A stretch of 5,568 bases of DNA from Accumulibacter sp. Its GTDB lineage: Bacteria; Pseudomonadota; Gammaproteobacteria; Burkholderiales; Rhodocyclaceae. The position numbers and the translations under genes were made by a program. Every line of letters begins with the position of its first letter. The stretch's first letter is position 1. The DNA lies in contig JAISQQ010000094.1 of the NCBI GenBank assembly GCA_031274075.1, positions 1 through 5,568 of the forward strand, read 5' to 3'. Of the stretch, positions 1 through 5,568 are shown in pieces. Below the pieces are notes generated by a model, which made no database searches, had not been told where the DNA came from, and saw only the letters and a program-made list of their open reading frames with translations.

Positions 1-2144
<2,144 letters not shown>

Positions 2145-2162
<18 letters not shown>

Positions 2163-2213
2163 GGACAGAGGACAGTTCGTTTACCGGGCGCTTCGCGCCC
2201 GCGAGAATTACTG
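2145..2213 (+). repeat. Purine-rich GGACAG repeat plus hairpin element, copy 1
   Basis: Three GGACAG units (from 2149, 2163 and 2170), with a GAAGACTGA interruption, are followed by a hairpin GGGCGCTTCGCGCCC at 2186-2200 and an AATTACTG end. Bases 2164-2213 match the reverse complement of 4196-4245 at 43 of 50 positions, so this is a dispersed element with a second, inverted copy upstream of the transporter gene. It begins inside copA and provides its stop codon (TGA, 2160-2162). No T-tract follows the hairpin, so it is not a classical intrinsic terminator, although it could still shape the 3' end of the copA mRNA. Confidence 0.75.
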
Positions 2214-2246
2214 ATCCCTGGCATCTGATCCCTGATACCTGATACA
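2211..2246. repeat. Short CTGATCCCTG tandem repeat
   Basis: CTGATCCCTG occurs at 2211-2220 and again at 2225-2234, followed by the degenerate unit ATACCTGATAC (2235-2245). The tract overlaps the end of the purine/hairpin element and abuts the GTAG-type palindrome, so three repeat kinds are joined end to end with no unique sequence between them. Function unknown. Confidence 0.6.
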
Positions 2247-2393
2247 CGTAGGGCGGGAAAGCGCAGCGCCTCCCGCCGGTCGTTCTCTCCGGCGGCGTAG
2301 CCGCCGCTCATATTATTCGACAGCCTTTGAATCGTGCGGCGCGTCGCGCCGGGAAGGGGACCGGCGGGAGGCGCTTCGCTTTCCCGCCCTACG
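2247..2393. repeat. 147-bp palindromic REP pair with GTAG feet
   Basis: Arms 2247-2279 and 2361-2393 are inverted copies matching at 32 of 33 positions. Each outer edge has the foot GTAG (2248-2251, and CTAC at 2389-2392) directly against a hairpin whose stem is GGCGGGA/TCCCGCC (2252-2258 with 2271-2277; 2363-2369 with 2382-2388). The spacer holds two more hairpins: CGGCGGC/GCCGCCG at 2290-2306 around GTA, and CGGCGC/GCGCCG at 2337-2351 around GTC. A GTAG tetranucleotide at the 5' foot of a hairpin is the known signature of repetitive extragenic palindromes handled by RAYT transposases. Assignment to that class is by this architecture only. Confidence 0.8.
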
Positions 2394-2484
2394 GTGCATC
2401 AACGGTTTTGCGCCAACGCCCAAGCGGGGCGGTGGGAGGCGTTCGGCGGTTTCGCGTCGGGGAAGGTCGTCTGGGTTTGGGATT

Positions 2485-2568
2485 CCTGGGAGCGCGGGGC
2501 TTCCGCCCCGCAACGGCGGGAATGATACGACCACCGCTGTTGCGGGGCAGAAGCCCCGCGCTCCCAGG
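2485..2568. repeat. 84-bp palindromic REP pair with GGAG feet, copy A
   Basis: Arms 2485-2514 and 2539-2568 are inverted copies matching at 29 of 30 positions, separated by 24 bases. Each arm folds on its own: GGAG at 2489-2492, one base, then stem GCGGGGC (2494-2500) and GCCCCGC (2505-2511) around TTCC. The mirror arm uses 2542-2548 and 2553-2559 around AGAA, with CTCC at 2561-2564. The whole element could also fold as one long hairpin. A second copy with the same stems and different loops is at 4045-4134. Confidence 0.85.
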
Positions 2569-2691
2569 TTCCGGAGGCTCTCATTTCTCCATGCGCGGTG
2601 AAAGGCATTTTCGCGCCACATAACGACTTGAATATAAAAGATTCTTGGCGGCTGCTTGCGACATTTGCGTAGGCGATTTCCCTGGGATGGT

Positions 2692-2720
2692 CTCCGTAAT
2701 TCTGTCCCCTGTCCTCTGGA
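2692..2720 (-). repeat. Repeat fragment with GTAATTCTGTCCCC and CTGTCCTCTG
   Basis: On the + strand this reads CCGTAATTCTGTCCCC followed by TGTCCTCTGG. The TAATT next to an alternation of CTGTCC units matches the edge of the hairpin element at 4185-4249 (TAATT on one side, CTGTCCTCTG on the other), but the hairpin itself is absent. I read it as a decayed or partial copy, or the end of a related element. GGGGACAGAATTACG-type ends are, from memory, common in genomes carrying RAYT-type transposases; this was not checked here. Confidence 0.45.
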
Positions 2721-2811
2721 ATAGGTAGAATGGACGGGTTTCGCCCAGCGGCCGTTCTTGCACGCAAAATCGCGCCGTTTCCCTTCCAACATCATTTCTT
2801 CTACTCCCGCC

Positions 2812-3777
2812 ATGAATGCCAATACTCCTGAACGTCCCCACATCCTGCAGATCGGAAGTCTGCTGCCTGCCCTCGAAAACTGGTTGCGCGAGCGCTATGT
2901 GCTCAGCGTGCTCGACGACGCGTCCGATCCCGCCGCTTTCCTGGCGGAACAGGGCGCGCGCTTTGCCGGCGTGGCGACCTCGGCGCTGTTCGGCGTTTCG
3001 GCCGCGCAGATCGCGGCCATGCCGAATCTGCGCGTCATTTCCTGCTTCGGCGTCGGCGTCGACAAGATCCCCATGGATGTGGCGCGTTCGCGCGGCATCG
3101 CCGTGGGGTACACGCCGGACATCCTCAACGACTGCGTCGCCGATACGGCCTTCGCGCTGCTGCTCGGCGTCGCGCGCGCCACGCCGGAGGGCGACCGCTA
3201 CGTGCGTTCCGGCCGGTGGGCGCAGCTTGGCGCGAGCAGCTTTCATCTTGGCCGCAAGGTCAGCGGCGCCCGCCTGGGCATCGTCGGCCTGGGACGCATC
3301 GGCAGGACGATCGCCCGTCGCGCGCTGGGCTTCGAAATGGACATCCATTACCACGCCCGGCACCCGGTGGCCGACGCGCCCTGGGCGTACGAACCGTCGC
3401 TGGTCGAGCTGGCGCGCTGGGCGGATTTCCTGGTGGTGATTACCGCCGGAGGGGCGGGCACGCGCCACCTGATCGACGCCGCGGTGCTCGACGCGCTCGG
3501 GCCGCGCGGCTTCCTGATCAACGTCTCGCGCGGCTCGGTGGTCGACGAGCCGGCGCTGGTGCGCGCCCTGGCGGAGAAGAAAATTGCCGGCGCGGGACTC
3601 GACGTCTTCGAGAACGAACCGCAGGTGCCCGCAGAACTGCTGACCATGGACAACGTGGTGCTGCTGCCGCACGTCGGCAGCGCCACCGAGGAAACGCGCC
3701 TGGCCATGGCGCAAAGGGTGATCGACAACCTCGATCTGTTCTTCGCCGAGGGGCGGCTGATCACGCAGGCGCCGTGA
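2812..3777 (+). CDS. D-2-hydroxyacid dehydrogenase (glyoxylate/hydroxypyruvate reductase type)
   Basis: This is a soluble cytoplasmic enzyme of 321 residues, a normal length for the family, which reduces 2-oxoacids to D-2-hydroxyacids with NAD(P)H. The N-terminal substrate domain includes FGVGVD at 79-84. The Rossmann fold has G159-L-G161-R-I-G164. The catalytic triad is R240 (NVSRGS), E269 (FENEP) and H287 (LPHVGS), with the family's usual spacing of 29 and 18 residues. After the second Rossmann strand the chain reads YHARHP, with R183 where NAD-dependent members usually have Asp, which suggests NADPH preference. The best substrate guess is glyoxylate or hydroxypyruvate, but related enzymes act on 2-ketogluconate or hydroxyphenylpyruvate and sequence alone does not decide. 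I chose ATG 2812 because homologous chains begin shortly before the ILQIG strand. An in-frame TTG at 2758 would add 18 unlike residues, and neither start has a clear ribosome-binding site. The gene stands alone between repeat-filled spacers. Confidence 0.93.
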   Translation: MNANTPERPHILQIGSLLPALENWLRERYVLSVLDDASDPAAFLAEQGARFAGVATSALFGVSAAQIAAMPNLRVISCFGVGVDKIPMDVARSRGIAVGYTPDILNDCVADTAFALLLGVARATPEGDRYVRSGRWAQLGASSFHLGRKVSGARLGIVGLGRIGRTIARRALGFEMDIHYHARHPVADAPWAYEPSLVELARWADFLVVITAGGAGTRHLIDAAVLDALGPRGFLINVSRGSVVDEPALVRALAEKKIAGAGLDVFENEPQVPAELLTMDNVVLLPHVGSATEETRLAMAQRVIDNLDLFFAEGRLITQAP

Positions 3778-3803
3778 CGCGGCGAAACGGCGGCAGGGCT
3801 TCG

Positions 3804-3827
3804 TCTCCGCGGCGACGGTCGCGGAGA
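3804..3827 (+). terminator. Stem-loop after the dehydrogenase gene, possible weak terminator
   Basis: TCTCCGCG (3804-3811) pairs with CGCGGAGA (3820-3827) around an 8-base loop, 27 bases past the stop codon. No run of T follows, so intrinsic termination is doubtful. The stem may instead protect the 3' end of the mRNA. Confidence 0.25.
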
Positions 3828-3846
3828 AACCGTCTTGGCTCATTCC

Positions 3847-3872
3847 GTCATTCCGGCGTAAACCGGGAACCC
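3847..3872 (+). repeat. GTCATTCCGG...CCGGGAACC dispersed-repeat fragment
   Basis: GTCATTCCGG, six bases, then CCGGGAACCC gives an imperfect inverted repeat. Its form resembles the CATTCC...GGAATCC dispersed repeats common in betaproteobacterial spacers and the neisserial dRS3 repeat (ATTCCC, eight bases, GGGAAT). Only one copy is in the window, so the assignment rests on resemblance. Confidence 0.4.
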
Positions 3873-3976
3873 GTGCGCGGGGCGGCTGCGATCCGCCGGT
3901 CGTACCCTTGCCGCGGGCGAAGCCTCCGCGAATCTTGAAGAAATGCGGTGCTTCGCGCCGGAGCTTAGAAGCTGTT

Positions 3977-4143
3977 TGCGATCTTCTCTCTGGGAGCACA
4001 GGTATCTTACACAAGCCCATTATGAAAGCTTCACTTCGAGCCACCTCTGGGAGCGCGGGGCACCAGCCCCGCGTTTGACCCGCGCCATGACAGTGCCACC
4101 GTTGTTGCGGGGCTGGTGCCCCGCGCTCCCAGAGAAGATCGCA
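3977..4143. repeat. Outer inverted repeat enclosing the GGAG-type palindrome
   Basis: The stretch 3977-3997 matches the reverse complement of 4125-4143, TGCGATCTTCTCTGGGAGC, over 19 bases apart from one extra CT on the left. The left copy ends in a GGGAG foot (3992-3996) followed by unrelated sequence, so it looks like a truncated arm of the same repeat family. The intact left arm of the inner palindrome begins about 50 bases further on, at 4045. The window therefore holds three foot sites for two functional arms here. Confidence 0.7.
4045..4134. repeat. 90-bp palindromic REP pair with GGAG feet, copy B
   Basis: Arms 4045-4072 and 4107-4134 are perfect 28-base inverted copies around a 34-base centre. 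Each arm has GGAG (4050-4053; CTCC at 4126-4129) and its own hairpin GCGGGGC/GCCCCGC (4055-4061 with 4066-4072; 4107-4113 with 4118-4124), with loops ACCA and TGGT. The stems equal those of the copy at 2485-2568, and CCACCG followed by TGTTGCGGGGC is shared at the inner edge of the right arm apart from one base. The loops differ between copies yet remain complementary between the two arms of each copy. Confidence 0.85.
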
Positions 4144-4184
4144 ACTAAGTTCTTGGAGTTTACAATCGGCGATTTGCAATCCAA

Positions 4185-4249
4185 AGGACAGAAGACAGTA
4201 ATTTTTGCGGGCGCTTCGCGCCCGGCAACCGAACTGTCCTCTGTCTTCT
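4185..4249 (-). repeat. Purine-flanked hairpin element, copy 2 (inverted)
   Basis: Terminal inverted repeats AGGACAGAAGACAGT (4185-4199) and, reversed, AAGACAGAGGACAGT (4233-4247) flank the hairpin GGGCGCTTCGCGCCC at 4209-4223. The internal part is the inverse of the element after copA (43 of 50 bases). The hairpin loop nevertheless reads TTC on the + strand in both copies, so flanks and loop are in opposite relative orientation. The element ends 7 bp before the transporter ATG and would lie in the 5' leader of its mRNA if transcription starts upstream. Confidence 0.75.
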
Positions 4250-4256
4250 GAACCCC

Positions 4257-5444
4257 ATGCCCTCTGATATTCATTTGAACCGGACGCTGGCCTGCCTGAT
4301 CGGCGTACAGATATGCATCAACGGCTGCATGGCCGGGGTGCGCATGGCGGCGCCGCTGCTGGCCCTGCGCACGGGGCAGGGCGCGGCGGCGGTTGGCGTG
4401 CTGCTGGCGCTGTTCGCCCTCGTCCAGTTGTTCCTCTCGATACCGGCGGGCCGTTACGCGGATCGTCACAACTTCAAGAATCCGGTGATCTGGTGCATGG
4501 GATTCTCGGTGCTCGGCGCCGGGCTGGCGGCCGCGTGGCCCATTTTTCCCGTGCTCTGCGTATCGGCCATGCTGTGCGGCGGCGCCAACGGCTCGGCGGT
4601 GATCGTCCTGCAGCGGCACGCGGGACGCCTGGCGCACGATCCGGTGCAGCTCAAGCAGGTATTCAGCTGGATGGCCATCGCGCCGTCGATCGCCAACTTC
4701 GTCGGCCCGTTCCTCGCCGGACTGGCGATCGACCACGCGGGTTTTCGCGTCTGTTTCGGGGCCTTGGCCGTGCTGGCGCTGTGCTCGTGCGCAGCGATCT
4801 ACCACGCCTCCGACCTGCCCTTGAACAAGGGCGAGCAGGGGCCGGAGCAGGGCAGCGCGTGGGATCTCCTGGGCGAATCGCGCATGCGCCTGCTGCTGCT
4901 GGTCAACTGGCTGTTGTCGTCCTGCTGGGACGTGCACACCTTCGTCCTGCCGGTGCTGGGTCACGAGCGCGGCATCAGCGCTTCCGTCATCGGCATCATC
5001 CTCGGCCTGTTCGCCGTCGCCGCGACGGTGGTGCGCCTGTTCCTGCCGTCGATCGTGGCGCACCTCAAGGAATGGGCGGTAATCACCGGAGCGATGGTGG
5101 CGACGGCGATCCTGTTCGGCGTCTACCCCTTGATGCAATCGTCGTGGACCATGGCCGTCTGTTCGATCCTGCTCGGATTTTCGCTCGGCGGCGTACAGCC
5201 GATGGTCATGAGCATGCTGCACCAGATCACGCCTCCCCACCGCCAGGGCGAAGCGCTCGGCCTGCGCATGATCTCGGTCAACGTTTCCAGCATCCTGACG
5301 CCCCTGGTATTCGGCACGGTCGGCGCCGCCATCGGCGTAGCCAGCGTGTTCTGGGTGATGGGCGTGACCGTGGCAAGCGGTATCCGCGCGGCATGGCGGC
5401 TCAGCTTGTTCACCCCGCGGGGGACGGGGGACGGAAAACAGTAG
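4257..5444 (+). CDS. Major facilitator superfamily transporter, substrate unknown
   Basis: This 395-residue inner-membrane carrier has a standard single-chain MFS length. About twelve hydrophobic segments can be followed, near residues 9-32, 43-63, 76-95, 98-118, 138-158, 163-183, 211-230, 240-263, 271-291, 296-318, 337-356 and 358-378. Loop 2-3 has the MFS motif A, seen as G65-R-Y-A-D69-R70. The hydrophilic mid-protein loop is at 186-208. Loop 10-11 has R-Q-G-E-A-L-G-L-R (329-337), the mirrored position of motif A and common in drug- and metabolite-efflux members. Nothing identifies the substrate, and there is no enzyme or regulator partner beside it. ATG 4257 is the only start that keeps the whole first helix with a short lead; TTG 4275 is an alternative. 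No ribosome-binding site is visible because the upstream bases belong to a repeat. The C-terminal tail (RGTGDGKQ) is encoded by a GGGAC-rich tract and is probably not conserved. Confidence 0.9.
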   Translation: MPSDIHLNRTLACLIGVQICINGCMAGVRMAAPLLALRTGQGAAAVGVLLALFALVQLFLSIPAGRYADRHNFKNPVIWCMGFSVLGAGLAAAWPIFPVLCVSAMLCGGANGSAVIVLQRHAGRLAHDPVQLKQVFSWMAIAPSIANFVGPFLAGLAIDHAGFRVCFGALAVLALCSCAAIYHASDLPLNKGEQGPEQGSAWDLLGESRMRLLLLVNWLLSSCWDVHTFVLPVLGHERGISASVIGIILGLFAVAATVVRLFLPSIVAHLKEWAVITGAMVATAILFGVYPLMQSSWTMAVCSILLGFSLGGVQPMVMSMLHQITPPHRQGEALGLRMISVNVSSILTPLVFGTVGAAIGVASVFWVMGVTVASGIRAAWRLSLFTPRGTGDGKQ

Positions 5445-5478
5445 GACGCCCCAAAAACCTCAATTCAAGCCCTGGGGG

Positions 5479-5541
5479 AAGGTAGGGCGGTTTCTCCGAA
5501 ACCGCCGCCACCCGGCGCGCTCGGAGAGCGCGCCCTACCTT
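5479..5541. repeat. 63-bp double-hairpin REP pair with GTAG feet
   Basis: Two hairpins face each other. GTAG (5482-5485) abuts the stem GGCGGTTTC (5486-5494) / GAAACCGCC (5498-5506) with loop TCC. The stem GGCGCGCTC (5514-5522) / GAGCGCGCC (5526-5534) with loop GGA abuts CTAC (5535-5538). The outer 11 bases (5479-5489 with 5531-5541) are also complementary. Read in its own direction, each unit has foot GGTAG, stem start GGCG and loop TCC, while the inner stem pairs differ. It lies 34 bp past the transporter stop. Flanking bases 5445-5478 and 5542-5568 show nothing recognisable. Confidence 0.85.
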
Positions 5542-5568
5542 GGATGATCCATCTGCTTCTCAAATGTC

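Larger units (their letters stand above)
2163..2811. other. Repeat-filled non-coding spacer between copA and dehydrogenase gene
   Basis: No credible gene lies in these 649 bases. In order they hold the purine/hairpin element (to 2213), the CTGATCCCTG tandem (2211-2246), the GTAG-type palindrome (2247-2393), about 90 bases with no clear structure (2394-2484), the GGAG-type palindrome (2485-2568), a more A+T-rich stretch (2569-2691) and a repeat fragment (2692-2720). The promoter of the dehydrogenase gene is probably in 2569-2811, but I see no convincing pair of boxes. A TAGAAT hexamer at 2726-2731 resembles a -10 box but lacks a good -35. Open frames crossing this region on either strand are translations of the palindromes. 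Confidence 0.7.
3778..4256. other. Repeat-filled non-coding spacer between dehydrogenase and transporter genes
   Basis: No credible gene lies in these 479 bases. They hold a stem-loop (3804-3827), a dispersed-repeat fragment (3847-3872), a G+C-rich stretch with only weak hairpins (3873-3976), a nested inverted repeat (3977-4143) enclosing the second GGAG-type palindrome, about 40 unique bases (4144-4184), and the second purine/hairpin element (4185-4249). The unique bases contain TACAAT at 4161-4166, a possible -10 box for the transporter, with no good -35 at the right distance. Confidence 0.7.

Noticed and set aside
2186..2200. Hairpin after copA as an intrinsic terminator
   Set aside because: No T-tract follows on the + strand, and the same hairpin recurs in inverted flanks at 4209-4223, so it is part of a dispersed repeat.
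2327..2623. Small open frames through the palindromes, reading like ARGF.PAT.....PLLRG.SPALPG
   Set aside because: These are translations of the GGAG-type palindrome. The same peptide text appears on both strands and at 3943-4251, which is typical of spurious repeat-derived genes.
2703..2731. Sigma-70 promoter with -10 TAGAAT at 2726-2731
   Set aside because: The hexamer at the proper -35 distance (TGTCCC) is a poor match and lies in a repeat fragment.
2758..2811. TTG start adding 18 residues to the dehydrogenase
   Set aside because: The extension is not like the family N-terminus, has no ribosome-binding site, and ATG 2812 gives the expected length.
2485..4134. The repeated palindromes as a CRISPR array
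   Set aside because: Only two copies, about 1.5 kb apart, with no regular spacers and a gene between them.
4020..5240. Antisense frame across the transporter gene and the spacer before it (and 2581-4179 antisense)
   Set aside because: They run through palindromic repeats and opposite a convincing membrane protein. Composition is Arg/His/Gln-rich with no fold signature.

Overview
This is a G+C-rich bacterial window with three unrelated protein genes, all on the + strand. They are separated by two long non-coding stretches built almost entirely of palindromic repeats. Codon use, protein style and the repeat-laden spacers suggest a betaproteobacterium, possibly Rhodocyclales. That placement is inference from general resemblance, not from a marker gene.

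Layout. Positions 1-2162 hold copA, a Cu(+)-exporting P1B-type ATPase whose first codons lie before the window. Positions 2163-2811 are a 649-bp spacer. It holds a purine-rich repeat with a small hairpin, a short CTGATCCCTG tandem, a 147-bp palindromic element with GTAG feet, an 84-bp palindromic element with GGAG feet, and a repeat fragment. Positions 2812-3777 encode an NAD(P)-dependent D-2-hydroxyacid dehydrogenase of the glyoxylate/hydroxypyruvate reductase type. Positions 3778-4256 are a 479-bp spacer with a stem-loop, a dispersed-repeat fragment, a second GGAG-type palindrome nested in a larger inverted repeat, and a second, inverted copy of the purine-flanked hairpin. Positions 4257-5444 encode a 12-helix major facilitator superfamily transporter of unknown substrate. 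A compact 63-bp double-hairpin element with GTAG feet lies at 5479-5541.

How the genes relate. The spacing and the repeats argue against an operon, and the three functions (copper efflux, 2-oxoacid reduction, solute transport) form no evident pathway. No new enzyme system is visible. The unusual content is the repeat landscape. At least two REP-like families are present as inverted pairs, carrying the GTAG and GGAG foot tetranucleotides known from repeats mobilised by REP-associated tyrosine transposases (RAYTs). A third hairpin repeat occurs twice. One copy supplies the last codons and stop of copA, and the other ends 7 bp before the transporter start. No transposase gene is in the window, so mobilisation would have to be in trans.
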